From contig NC_088308.1 in assembly GCF_910592395.1 (NCBI RefSeq), positions 20,909,501 through 20,973,500 on the forward strand: DNA of 64,000 nucleotides, read 5' to 3'. Numbering within the stretch: position 1 is the stretch's first letter; every line of letters begins with the position of its first letter. Both the position numbers and the translations under genes were made by a program. The notes under the pieces were generated by a model. That model was not told the DNA's origin. It searched no databases and was given only the letters and a program-made list of their open reading frames with translations. The DNA is from Lineus longissimus. Lineage: Eukaryota; Nemertea; Pilidiophora; Heteronemertea; Lineidae. This document shows, one piece after another, positions 22,385 through 37,300 of the stretch.

Positions 22385-25300
22385 CTGAAAAAGGAAGTCA
22401 TGGCGTCAATTAGTCTGTGCTTGATCATGAGGTTCAGGAACATCCTCCAGGTGATGCAGTTCATCAAGACATAGGACCCATTGCTTAGTGAATTTTGTCA
22501 AAGGCTTCACTTAAACATCTTTAACCCGGCCCAATCTTTAATAACTGTTTTTACTGTTTTTTCATGGTAAACAATAGTGATGCTTCATTACAAAGTTTTT
22601 GGAACTTCCCCTAAGCAGTTTATCAAGACACGACAGACTTGAGCTTGGAGAATTTGGCCGGGGCTTTGTATTGGGGCAAGATGCCTTAAGCCTTATAGCT
22701 TTTCTTGCGTGCCACTATCGTTTTGGGACAATGAGGTGACTGCTTTGGAGGGTGGGGGTGAACAACAACTTTTTTTAGGTGGCCTAATTAATTTCATGAT
22801 GAACATACCAGCGGAGCAAGGCACAACGTTGGAGCTTGTATTCGTATTTGACGAAGAGGAAGAAGATATAGAACTGATAGATGGCGCTCTAGTGGAATTA
22901 AAGTCTGAAGAAGACATCCGGTATGAATTCAAATCCCCGGACGACGCCCTGGTCGAGTTATAATCCACAGATGAGGGCGATCGAGAATTATTATCTAATG
23001 ATGTGCTGAATCCTGGCCGGTCATCAGGACCGCACAACGATGTGGAGGTCGTTGTCACAGTGATCTGACTCGAGCCTTTGTCTGTCTTTGATTCGTATTT
23101 GCAGGACGTGAAACTCTTGGTCGACGTGGTTGATATGATATGCTTGGTGGATTTGTCGTTGGTTTTGTCTTTGACGGTAGGGGAGGCTGAGCGTACTGTG
23201 TTGCCACTGAGGGAGAGACGTTTCTGGGCCGCACTGAGGATCTCCTCGACTTCCTGTAATGTAAGGACAGACTGTGAGAACGGGGTCACCTCAAATATTA
23301 CATCTGTTCGATGCTCTAAAGTGAGAGTTGCAAACCTAGAGCAGTTGTGAGTTTCTTGTCCTTAGAGAGATGGGTCTCTGCACAGGACTTTACGAAGTGA
23401 TCTGAGTGACATTGGCACTTGTTCAAGAGACCTCGAATTCCCGCCTTGATAATCTGTTTGGTCCTGGACCAAAACCCTGGAAAAGTCTCTCTGCAATTTT
23501 GCTATCATTTCATTAAATCAATCTATTTTCTACTGTCACTGGGATGTAGGAATTATGATTCAGTTATGGACTCAGATCGTTTTTAGTTAACATTTTAATT
23601 ATCTATTGTTAGCAGCCAGCAAAAATTATTATTAGACCTCAACTATTAATTGAAATTTCTTTTCCACTGTTATGCTCTGGGAGGTTAGAATTACAAATTA
23701 GTTACGTATTCCAATACTCTGAGTAAACACATTTAATAATTGTCAATTATTTGTGGTCCAGCATTATCAGATGTAATATCATTAGACCTCAGAGCTTTTT
23801 TACTGTACTGTGTGCAATTGGTCAGAAAGTGCAGCTTTTTTATATTGACATTGACTTAGATTAAATCCTGATGACCACATCTAAAAAGCATGTTGGTCCT
23901 ACTTGTGTAAAGTTGTTAGTATTGACTGGAATGATCCGAAGTCTGTTAGTACGCTTTTACTATAACAGCACCTAATATCTAGTATTTCCATCACCAACTT
24001 CGAATTCTGGTTACAGTTTATCAATAGTGAGCTTAGAGACTGCCATTTGGTTACACAAATATAATGGAAGCTTTGAACAACTACTACTCACAGAACCCTT
24101 TCTCCCTTTCCCCACCTGCGGAATTAAAACATGAAATAAAAGCAAACAAAAACAATGAACACTATAACCTAAATAAAAGCTACATCCGACACAATTTTAG
24201 GACTTCAGTTGAAATATTTATGAAATCACTGCATTATGACCAAGAGAACAATCAATTTTCTGATTTTATGCAGACACCCCGACTGAATTTGTGAGTGAAG
24301 TTGCTTGACCAGGTCAAGGAATGTCGGCTATACCGTCAGATTTAGTCAAACTTTTGCAGAAAGAAAGTGTAGATGTTCATCAAGGACAGCTGAAAAAAGA
24401 GTTGAACAGGATCTACCGCATCGTAAGAATGCAAATGAAACCCTATGACATGATATCACAGTATATGTGACTATAGTCTCAATAAGATTAACTCAATGCT
24501 GTATTTTAAGTACCAGTATGAATACTGAACATAATCACTGTCTGAGGCTAATTGCACTTTTAAAATGCCAACCCCTTTCAAAGTGTCATGCATACCTCCA
24601 GTTACTATCAGTATACTAATAATTCAAGGCAATTTGATAGACTTTGATAGACTTCCATCAAACACTACTGGCATCATCTGGTGAGAATATCAAAAACTAA
24701 ACTCTGAATCAGCTCAAAGTTTCAATGTCTGAAAAAATAAGCTAAATGTCACACAAGACTTGAGAGAGCAGCTAGGATCAAAAATCTTGAAGAAATAGAA
24801 GGCAAAACCAAACTAAGATCTAAAGGTTTAGCAGTTGAGGTTAAGAGCACTCACAAGCATGCAGGGAGATAGGCCGAAATATAGTTTTTGCCCGCTTCTA
24901 GAAGCATGGTGATTTTTTTCATGTTGACCGTACCATATCTTTAATTACCACATCAGTGGTGGTATCTTAATTGCTGCACTAACAAGCGATTTTAATTGCA
25001 GATACCTGCAATTATAATCGCTGATGTGCGACAAAATGATCTCGTCTGCAGGTAAAACAGGTAATCGCTGGGTTCGATATTGACTCACAGGTTGCATGCG
25101 ATTTAAACACAGGTCGCAGCTTAATCTAAAGCCCTTGATCGGACACACAGGAGTCGTTTTTGGGGATGGTGCATTTCTTGGTGCAAGGCCAAGCAAAGCG
25201 CTATGGTTACCATGGCAACAGAATAACCTTACATGACCTTGACCTTCATCCACCTGGAGTTCCATTCTAAGACACAAAAACATAAAGAGAAATGCTAACA

Positions 25301-28300
25301 AGCTGTGGAGTGAAATGGAAAATCAAAATGACGTGTGCATGCAATAACACATATACTGTGAATCACCAAATTTTCAAGTCACTTTATTTGACAATTCATA
25401 TTTTGTTTATCCAGTATAAAATCTTTTTTACAATATTTATTTTGCTAACTGAATGCATAAATAAAACACCTGTGGAAACTTGGTAGTTTACAGTGACACT
25501 TAAACAATTAGTGATACGACATTTACTTAATTTTTAGTACAATTTTCTAACCGTTTTACAATCGTTGCAGATATTAAGCGCTATATGTCTTGGGATACAC
25601 TGACTTTTCTTGAGATTTTCAAAGCTTGAGGTCTGCAGACCAAATTAAGCTGTGACCACCACAGCTCGCAAAGGAATGCATTGACATACAACACCGCAGA
25701 TAAAAAGAAGGCTACCAAAAACTTGAATGAAACAAAAATGACCCGAAGGTGTACAAGTGTTCCATTCCAACTGTACAATGTAGCGACAACATGCAGAGAC
25801 AGCCTTGATGGAAAAACTTGAGCTGACTTTAGATGCCACTTATGAACCACCAAACCTACCACAGCTAAACTCTTCTCCTCCCCTTTCTCATTCATAAAGG
25901 GGCTGATATAAACATCGTCATAGTCGTCCTCTTGTATCAAATCCTCCGAATTCGGTTCAAAGCGATCTTCCCGGCTGTTGAACCTCTCGTCGATATAGCA
26001 ATATTCCATGCCTCCAACAAGGTTCCCAGAGCCGGTCTCCTTCATCAACGTCTTCACCCAGTCGCTCTGGTCCAGCACTGACGGTGCCTACAGAAGGAAA
26101 ATAATTGAAAGTTGCAAAACACCGACTTCCTTGTATGCTACCTTCAGAGTTATTATGACACTTTTCCACTTCAGAATAGAGATTGTTCACTGCAAACATA
26201 CATGTACTTCAGAGTATATTCACAAGGAGCTGTCTTTTTTCCTTCTTCTTCAGTATTCACTCTCAGACACTCAGAGTCTCATTTTTAGCTAAGCATCAAT
26301 TGCGATAGAGCATTTCTGTCACAACTCAAGGACGTCTTACATTACATTAGGTAACACATTAACCCACTGTTGAGTAGGATCGTTGGTATGTCCCAGCCCA
26401 TGCAATGCCCCAGCTATGCCAAATACAAAGCAACAGAGAATCACTGTCATGTATCCCACTTATTCAAAGGATGCATTCATGTAAGGTGACTTGCCCAAGG
26501 ACACATTCTTCATCTTCAGCAGTCGCTCTGCACTCAGTGTAGTTCAGATTACATCTCCTTCAAGGGGAGATGAGCATTTTCGTGTGCCACTACAGTTACA
26601 CCCCAATTAAGGTTATTAACCTAATGAATTTGACTTCATCGGCAGTGACTCAGAGACTCACCTCGCATATTATTCTTTCTGCAGTATCTACAATCTTGAA
26701 AGTGAGGCTGGCATCAGGCTGGTCGGTGCGTATATCACAGCCATGCAGGAGGATGGAGTACAAGCAGTTATCGTCAGGGTGGCCGAGCTCGTTGATGTGG
26801 TACACCTCCATGTGGTTACGTCTGATCTGACACCATCGCTTGTGCCATTCTTTATCTAGACTCGGAATTTGAACATTTAATAGGCCTGCCAGAAAGAGAA
26901 CAAGTCATGAACATATTTTTTGTATAATATTTGTTAGAAAGGAGGACATGATCAGGGGAAGTACTGATGTTGGTAATGTCAAATACTGATAAGCTCGTTT
27001 TGATCAATCTTTGGTATGGTTTAACTGCATGAGGCAATGTAGCAAACTATTCAAAATTTCTGTTGCATCTCTACAGTAACACAGTGATATAGTTTCATCG
27101 CATATACATGGATGAGGAATGTGAAGTAAAGTGAATTGCCCAAGGCCAGAAATGAGTAGGTCTGTGATAGCATCGAGCCCGTGATGTCCACCACCTTAAG
27201 CCAATAAACCACTCACAGATAGATAATTCTACAAGTAATCCTTTCAAAACTGACTTAGTCGGTTGGCGTACCTGATAATTCTACGTCTGCATCTATAGAA
27301 TTTGATAATTCTGCTAAATCTACCGCCATCTTATACGCCTTTTTGCCTTTTTTCTTCCCAAATGTTCCTAAAAATTCTGTTAATTGAGCACCAATTCCTT
27401 TCTTGCCTTTCGACGCGTCATCTAAAATGGAAAAACGAAAATGATGAAGAAACAATTCTTTAGATAAATATACAGGAAGGGCCAAGCATATGTAATATAT
27501 CTGATATTTAGGAGTCTATTATCATAAAATGTGCATTTCAATAGCAGGGGAGACTTGATAGTTAGTGCCGAAAGCTTGTGTCGGGTCTCCACACCAAAGT
27601 ATAGTTAATCATGAAAAGGTGTCATCCTCCTGTCTTATATCACTCACAACGGCATCCATTTAAATAACATTTCTGGACATTCTATGCATCAAAACATTTA
27701 TCCCAAAAATATAGCTTACCCGTCGATACTCCCCGTAGTATGGGACTGCTTGTCTGCACACTGGGACTCTTTGAGACGTTAGACAAGCCATCACCACTAC
27801 CGCTCTCACTACTAGAGTATCCCATACTGGGGGACCTAGTATCACACTGCAATAGGAAATAAGGTAAGTTGAAAGATTGGGTGGGTATTTCTGACGGACA
27901 TCGACCGCCACCTGCTGTGAGGGAATGGAGCTGTTTTGATCATTTACAATTTTGACTTGTCTTCAGACTTGACTGCATGGGACAGGCCAAAGAGCACAGG
28001 GGTAAGGGGCAGAGCCAAGAACTTGGCCAGGGGGACAGACAACATGTTGAGACAGGCGACAGACAACATGCTGTGATAAGACACCTGTGCATGCCAAAAG
28101 TCTTAAGTTGGTAACTGAATATTTGCCATTGGTACAGCTACCTTCTGGATGCTCACATCACATCTGGATGCTCATAACCCCCAGCTGATTTCCTTAGGAT
28201 TGCAGCAGCAGATTCAGTTCTATTTTCTATCAACAGAGTACAGCACCTGTCATCTACCATCTCACGATCGCTGATGACAGTTGATCAATTAGCCACCAGC

Positions 28301-31300
28301 AGAAAGTGGAACCAGGAATAAACTAAACATCAACCTCGGTGAACTATTTGTGGTTGAATGAATTTATCTAGGTTTTTCTGAATAGTACGGTTCGAGGAAT
28401 GTTCTTAATCGTTACGGATGATCGCCTCCAAAAAGCCTCTAGACAGTTCTAGCAATATCATGACATGGTACTTAGTGTTTTCCAGGTCAATTTACCAGGC
28501 AAACTCGCTTGTGAAAGAAAAAAGCATTCATGGAGATACAACAAGGGGTCTGATTATATGTTTGGAATACTGAACATGCTGAAAGCAATTTCTGGGGCTA
28601 CTTGGCAGGATATGATTGGTAAAAGATGAATAGGGTGTCTTCCTTTGAGAATGTTTTTTATATCTTTACATGTGGCTTTGAGTGCGGAATCAAACCGGGA
28701 AGGCGAAATTCGTAACTTCCCTTGGCTAAGTTTCCACAATGGATCACCTTGCCAAGGTTATAGTTTATCATTAGACTCTTGCAAATGAGAATTGCTTAAA
28801 AAAAAGGGTGAAGAATTTTATCTCACGCCAAATATAATGAGCTACGGTCTTCATGGGAGGCCATTGAGGTAAAGATATGAGTTGTATTGGTTCTAATAAT
28901 CCGCTAATTGCGGGGCACTTAAATGAGTTATTAGAACCAATACAGTTAGATGTGAAGTACCCCATATTTTCAAAAAAGTAATTTTTCTTTACGAGTACTT
29001 ACTTTGTCCTCCTGAGTAAGAAGCTTCAAATTCTGGGAAGATTTTAGATGAATAAAAGTCCAGCACTCTTGAGCTCCAGACCTAAATGTACGTCATAAAG
29101 GTAGCCAACAAGATATTGCTGATATTGCAGATTAGGTGTGTTGAAGCTTGGCGGCCACACTGGTGTGGAAACTGGAAGCTCTATTCTATTTTCATGAGAT
29201 ATTTTGTCAAAAGTGCCACTGTACATGAAGACAGATATAGTGCCTGTCTACATCTGTCGTATTTCTTACTCACACTAATGCCACTGTCTGACGTCAGGGC
29301 AACACTCCTACCGTCTGCATCATGGCCCGCTGCCGCATTCAGATGCTGGAACGAGAATATATCATGCTGATTAGAAACCAACCAAAATTTGATATCAGGT
29401 ACACGTCTACAGGGGTGGATCCAGGAGCCGAGAAAATGGGGGCACGTACATCAGATGATATAAACCTATACTACGTGATACACCTGCAATGACACACCCC
29501 TATATCTGATGACATCATCTCCAAATCTTATTTATTAATATCGTTTGAAGCCTGTAAAAATCAACTCACTTCATAATCACTTTAAAAAGCAATACTTGAT
29601 GTATACTAAGAAAGACATCGGCAAAAAAACGTGTTGCGATACTTTAGAAGCCAATCACGGTGTGATACCCGAGGCTACCCAAGGGAGGGCTCTTATTCGA
29701 TTATCATCTTCACAACAGCTGATGAATGTTTTAAGGAGTCTGTAGAGAGATTGAAGTGTGTGAGCTCCCCGAAGGGACAGACGCACTTATGATTGGTATC
29801 AAGGGTTTCAAGATCGAAAGTGAATGGATTATTTGTGAATGATCTTTTTCGGTTTTTACTATCAATTGACTTATCAATTAGTCGGCAACATAATGATTGG
29901 CGACAGGCATTAGAGTCTTTCGAGAGATTGATTTTGAGAGGTACTATGGGGTAATCAACAGAATATGATGGCAGCATAGCATGTTTACCCTTTCCCTGCA
30001 GGTGACATGCATGACAAGCACTTTTTGTTGCAGTGACCTGGGATGTAGCCATGACAACATGAAAGGAAAGTGGTCGCTGACTGGTTAAATCGCAACATTA
30101 TCGCAGCGACAAAAATCACTTTCAAGGGTTATTGCAATCAAGTAACTTGCCTCAGGCCACAATTAGCATGACGACCGATACACTGGGTGCTTGAACCACT
30201 CCTCTGATCAAGTACAGTGATTTTGCATAGCACACCAACAGTTCTGTCCAATACAGACTGCGCCCAGATGGAGAGAGTGATTACACGCTATGGCACGGGA
30301 ACGTATGCCAGCTCCAATCACACTAATTAATTTGAACTATTGTGCTCAACAAAATCAATCACACAGACAACACACTGAGAGGGTTGTGTTAGATAATATA
30401 GTGTGTTGGTTTATGTTACATTGATGCAATAATCGACAGAACATAATCAGAATTAATAGTATTAACCCATGTCTACTTGTTGCGATAACCATATCCGGTG
30501 TTTTTTTAAACTTGCAAAACCCTGCCCCTAGAGCCTAAAACATATCGTCAAAAATACATATGTGAGACTATACATTTTGATATCGCCTGTAAGCCTTATA
30601 GCCACAATATTTTACGGGGTCATCCCTATGTTCCCCGGTACCTATGTTCCCCTGTACCTATCTTCCCCCAAGAGGTACCTATCTTCCCCCAAGAGTTACC
30701 TATGTTCCCCGGTACAGCACACTGCTTTAACTTATTTACAACTGGTAACCGAAATTCAATTTGGTGTGGTCATTTGAGATCTTTGGTTATAAGAGAACTC
30801 TGTATGTAAAGCGTAGCAAACATAATATGTCGCCGCTGCGTTATCTTGGAGACAATACTGGTATCACGTTCGCAGATGAATCATAGTGGATTCTGTCGCT
30901 GCATACAGGATCTTCGCTACAGAGGACACCACGGCCAGATAATCAATAGCCTGGCTGACATCAATAGCATTGTCATAAGGACACACAGCACCGCAACAAA
31001 GGCAATCTCATCAACTGTGCAGTTCTGATACGGATCAACAGGTGGCACCATGGGTATCATTGATCCGTCTGATGGTCTGACCAGAGGATGACTCATCCTG
31101 CTTCATCGCTGTCGCCCTGCTTGCTTGGTAGGCTGTGATGGTGATTCAGAGTCAAATCCTCTGAGGTCAACGTACGCGTCGAGAAAACTGATCGATTTTA
31201 TGACGTTGTCGGGCTGAGAAAGCCTTATGACAAACAATCTATCAAAGCAAGACGGGATGTAATGTGATACATCTATGCAGGATAAATCCAAGTGGGAAGA

Positions 31301-34300
31301 GGGGGTTAATGTGAGATCATGAGGACATGCACGAGAGAATACAGGATGACTCAAACTAAATGGATTAGCATAGTAATTGGTTTGGTTGCTGGATGTTTCA
31401 TCTGGGTAGGATCACTCCTGACAAATGTCTGAAGGGAATGGGGTATCTATCCCACCATCCCATTCGAACAAGGTCACGCCCCGATTCACATTACAAGCAA
31501 GCTAAACTGAAGCCCGACAGTATTTCCTACACATCCCAAATCTCACAAAAGTATGGGTGGATAACCCTACAGCAATATCCAACCCATTCTGGTATCCCGA
31601 AAAAAGATCATTTCCTTCATCTATGCATCAAGTAACTGCACGTTTCAGGCAACTGTCATTAATCAAATACTTTCTCAGTCAGAGGTGTCATCCATTTTCG
31701 GTTTCTGATCAAACCATCTGCCATGTTCATCTCTGCCAATCAGGGGTATCCTCATAGGATTTAATTATAACTGCATCATGCTGTCACGATCATCTAACCG
31801 CAACGAGCAACTCCAACATGGCTGATGACAGATGAAGCACATGCTTTTCACATCATCTGATGATCTGAAGTCACATGTAGGTCTCTTTTCATTACCCACC
31901 CTGCATTGCTCTTATTGCAGCAAAAATCTTTCAAGTTTAACATCAGTCGGCAGCTACCCAGCTTATTTGATCTGGTCTCTGAGATAACCAACACACACAT
32001 TATGTCACAATCTGCGCTAATGGAGGTCTAATTGAAGACTAATTCAAACTAATGATTCCAAAGGTACATGTAAATGATTTAATGAGAATCTGAAGGAGCG
32101 GGAAGAGCATCATTACAAGCTAATACTAAACTAACATCAAAAGCACATCGCAGACACACAATTTCTATTGGACAGATCTGAGATAATAATTGCTGCAATG
32201 AGCGATATAAATGTCACTTGTGTGCAGGGGAATCACTACTCGCATCAACCTGCGATAAGATCAAACCAGTTTCATATTCATTGCATGTTGCAGTGACCAA
32301 CTGATAGAGCAATCCCTTGTCATCACTTCTGCAGCCAAGTGATTTTTGTTGCATGTGATAAATATCACGCATCACTGCAATAAAAATGGATCTCTGCGTC
32401 ATGCATTGACCACAGAAACCAGACTCACCTGAAGCCAAGTATCCGCCTTCTCCTTCGTTTCGAATCCTATGAAATACGTCTCGCACCCCGGACACGATAT
32501 CCTGATCACATGATTACGTTTTCCGTCCCTATCTACATACAGCATATCATATCCGTTCAGAACCACGTCCAGTGTCTGTTTAGCATCTCTTTCCTTCAGG
32601 AATCCTACAAGTCGGTTGCCCGTGATCGCACTCCAGCGAAGCTTCTTCCACTGGGTCTTCATTTTGTAATAGATTTCGCCCGTTATGACAATGTTGTGAA
32701 AGCTTTTAATCCCGACGCCGTCTTGTACGTCCAGGCTGGCACGTTTCGACTTGTTCTTCTTCACCTTTTGTCTGAAAGTTTAAGATGAGAGGAATCAGAA
32801 AACTGAAAGTTCCAGTCTGTATAATCTTGAGATGCTTCAATATAGGGCCCGGGTTAGATCCCGGGGAGACCCTGTAGTTGACTCTCTACCTCCAGCACAA
32901 ATCCAACAGGGTTTCCACTCTGGCCTCCTTGATCCCTGTGCTGGAGGCGCAGACAATGCAATAATGAAATAAATTGATCATTTTCTGACAAAATCAGTGA
33001 TGAGCTGGTTTGATGCCAATATCATAATATGACAGCTTAAATCGCAAGATAAGTCATCTCAGGGGAGTCAAGCTTATCATCAATATTGATGCATAGAGAC
33101 TGAGCGAGTTGGATGACCAAGGCAAGCCAGTCAAGAGACCAAGGGCATCCTTCGTTGGCCAAATAAGCACAAAGAGAGTCCCTTCAGGTTGGCAGACGAA
33201 TTACTGAAAGGGTTAGGCGTAAACGTGACACCGATGCCGGATATAGTCAGGTTGATGCAATGAAAGGCTGCCATAATCAGGTTTACTTTAGTGTTGACAT
33301 CCATGGGTGGGAATCGTATGATCAGCAAAGACCAGTAGCCCCATAGTGCAATGATAGCAGTTATTATATCACTGGCTGTGGGAAGCCATTTATGGATGGA
33401 TTCATAAGTGTTCTTAGAGTGGGTGTGGCATACATTTAACACTTGAAGGGTTTGGGGACAGACATTTCATTTGTCAGTAAGCTTGCCAATAATATGTCGA
33501 ACACAACAAAGCATGGGAGCAGAACCAACTGGATCATGACGGTCACCAAAGGCAAAGCTATCCTCGAGTGACAAGAGCAGAAACAGTTATATCTAATAGA
33601 CTCGGACATGGTGACAACAGGATACCGCACCGCCTATTCCATAGGTATCAAAAGGAAACACTGACCATGTGTTCTTGCAACACAGGACCGATGAGTGATG
33701 AGTGTGCGCACTATGATGTCTCCTATGACAGAATTCATGCACATTGAACACAGATTCAAGATATAAATCATGAGATTGATAATGCATTCACAACTGCCAT
33801 AAAATCAATGCTGGGAATTACGATGGTAGAGGAGTGCTTGACGCGCCAGGGGATGATAAATCATTAGATTATACCAGATTTCTTTGCATGTGCATGGAAA
33901 ATCAGACTGATTCGACCGAGATGGTTGTAGAATGCCAACCAGGGGTCACATCATCTTGACCCTGAGGCTTCACCCTCAGACGTGATTCCTCTTTTTTTGG
34001 GTGAATGAGATGCTCCACGAGAGTCGGGATGAGGTCACATCAGCACGCTCTCTATTAGATTGGAGAGGACATAATGACATAAGGCACGCTCAGCCAAAAG
34101 TGAGACTGGTTACAAGTCACTCCGGTGTCAGCTAATGAAAGATTCCTCACCAGGTTGCTAGGGTGACAGTAAAAAGGAGGGACAGGAGGAGTAATATCCT
34201 ATAGCTGTGCATAGACCTGACTATTGAGCAGAGCATCTCTGTTTTGTCTACCTGAATGCCGATTTGTTCAGGATGGACAAAAGGGGTTGCCGCATTCCAA

Positions 34301-37300
34301 TTACTGGTAGGCCTACCAAATGCAGGGAATACACACCCTATTTCAAAGGCATTGCCTGCAACGCATCACTTACATGTAGTAAAGGGAGATGCACAGCAGT
34401 ATGATCAATGGCAAAGGCCAGTCCTGAAGAAATTGACAAGAGCATCGGAGGCAGATGAGACTAATTTAGCCCCCAGTGAAGGAATCCAATAGGATTCCAT
34501 CAACTAACCAGCACTATCTCTCAATCAATGCCCTATTGTGACCTTGACCCTTCCACTTCCAGACTCCAAAACAGATAAAGAACCCATTATATCTATAGGT
34601 TTCCAATAGCAAGACATGCGCCTGCAGCATCCAAGCCAGTCATCTTCCGTCATGTAGAAGGATGACAATAGAACATGCAGTGGCAGCATGTTTTTATTAA
34701 AGGCATTAATATCCTCTGTTGAAAAAAGAATGGACAGACTAATTCTTATATCAATACCTTCCATAATTCTCTTGATGTCTGATCTGCAGTATCTTCACTC
34801 ATCAAAGTTGTTATGTGAAACATTAAAGAAGAGTCACATCATTGTGAACACCAAGGTGATTAAACCGACTGGTTTCTCCACGAGAGGTGAAGGAACCCAA
34901 GAATCGTTCCACAGTCTTCTCTCCAATGTCCTTGGCAGACCCTATGCAAACTCAAAAGTGAAAAGGGCCTAGGTGACTTTTAATTCATGAACGGCAGCTT
35001 TAGACGAGATTGCTGTCATGGTTATACTGAATGTGGCTATGAAAGCCCTGAGATCGCAATGGCAGAGACAATGAACCACTGCTTACAGCATATAATGCAC
35101 AATGTGCCTCAGTGATGTCAGTCAACCATCACTGCTTGGGTATCAATTCCTCAAATCATTGCAGGTAAGATGGGGTTTTGGGACTTGATGGAGCATGCTT
35201 GTTTACTGTCAAGGTGGACAGAACTTAGAATAATGAGACCAACTCCTCTAAAACGTTACAATAACTTAGCAACCGGATGATGCAAAGCTTGCTTGTCAAC
35301 CTCAAAATTACCTCTGCTCCAACTAGAGCAGAATCCAACATAGACCCAGCACCAAGAATTGGAAATGGCCCATTATCACAACCAGGAAATTCATTCTCGT
35401 GGTGTTTCCATGTCAACAGACATGTTCTCCAACATCGGTAGTGGAGTTGGTTGTTTGCAATTTCCACATCGACTCGTGGGTTTGCTTGTCAATAAACCAC
35501 ATCCACTACCATCAATTGGAGAATTACTAGATTCGCAGCGCAACAGTTTTTTCAGGCATCAGATTCTAACTGACAATAGAACTGGACAGGATGGTATGAG
35601 AGAATAATGGCCTCGGGTAGGGCAGCTGCATTAGGCACAAAATGCAATCATAATGGTCATGCATAGTTCATTTTCCTAACTATGGACATGACGGGAGGTT
35701 CTGTTATTTTGTCAATACCTGTCGGACAAGATTTCACTTAAAACTCTGTTATGTGAGCCAAGGATTAGACGAGTGGATTACATAACATTTTCCATCTCCT
35801 CAATGTGAATATACATGAGTCCATCACTAAAACTAATGATATTTACTACAATTAGCTCATCCAAAGAAGGAATTTTTACTCATGTTGGATATTGGAAGTT
35901 AAGGAACCTACAATTAAGGCAAGGTTTTAATAAATGGACTATAGGAACCACTGGGGATAGCAGTATATATAATTGAAGATTTCTATCACTATGAGAAACA
36001 GTGTAAACCTATATGCTACATCAAACCTCAATTAACCACTTATACATACTCAATAAAACTAGACACAGTACGATTATACTCTTCAGAAAGAACAAGTAAA
36101 TTATTAGCACTATCACCCGATTACATCCTATAAGGATTGTATAATATCACATAGCGGTATCAGAGTAGTTTTTTCCCAAGCAATTGTACCACTTCGGTGA
36201 AGAATAAACACTCGTGCAAGCCTGGTCGTAGTGTTTGTATGCGCTATAATATGGTGGTAAAGCAGCAATAGAGCCATATTGATCTATAACCAGCCCCGTT
36301 CTCTGACACAGGTTTATTCAAAGCATGTATTGGCAATGGAGTTTGCAATGGCTCACCATTACATGATAGCTTTATAACTTGCTTCCAATATTACGGTCAC
36401 ATAATGGGTGGTTGGGAGCGAACTGAGTTACTACTATTGAACTTTCTGCACAAGTGTAAAAGGGGAACAAATCCAGCACTATATATCATCAATACCTTTT
36501 TCAGGTTTAGACATCACTTTGATTATGATCTCCTGATAGTTTGCTAAACTTACAGAGACATACTCATGTATTGCACACAAGTTGTCGATTTTCAAACAAG
36601 TTAACACACACTTTAAGACAAGTCCCGTCCCCAGAGTAATACTACAATATCTTACCACCAAGTCAAATGTATCATGAACAGCATACTCCTTTTACACTTG
36701 CCCATCCCTGAACTCATATGACATAAGAATAATTCAATTACTTAATCCTCAAACTCAGTAATGAATGCATTTAAAAATAATTTCAGGCAAACTTAAGCTG
36801 AAATAAATGTCAGCTGACGTTGACTGTTATTACTTCTGACGTGTTAACTCACACATATTTTATCCATTTTTTCTGTAATCGCATTTAAACCTGTAAGGCT
36901 TCAACGTACAATAAAAAGCTGCATGGCTTCTAGCTCTGGATGTGACATACGCCAGATAAAATGGTTGTGATTAATGGCGGTCGTCTCCGTCAGTAGCGGG
37001 TCTAGCGAGCGACTAACATGACTAAAGAAACAGCTGGGTATGAGTCATGGTTAATGCTTTAAAAGGTATCACTGCAGCTCTAAGCAGATCACAGTATTCT
37101 TTAGCGCTTGGTGACTTTGTCACAAGCATTTTAAATGTACTGTGGATGAACATGACTAAATGGCATTTGGATCTACATTTAGAATGAGTCTTGTATACAT
37201 CTTTTTAAAGCCGACTGCTGAGTTTTGCCCCACTTGGAGATTTGACCTTGGTGTCTATTTTTTTGATGTGGATTCTTCCCTGTCTTACGTCATGGAATGG

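Noticed and set aside
22709-22963. Acidic plus-strand open frame
   Set aside because: Antisense shadow of the Ser-rich AFAP1-like exon.
22693-23289. 198-codon minus-strand frame ending in a stop at 22693 read as a terminal exon
   Set aside because: A strong GTATGT donor at 22808 joins in phase to the coiled-coil exon 22384-22228; the stop is intronic.
32838-32872. B-box-like GGGTTAGATCCCGGG, and a similar piece at 57345-57370
   Set aside because: No A box at the right distance and no cloverleaf; possibly fragments of one SINE family, but too short to call.
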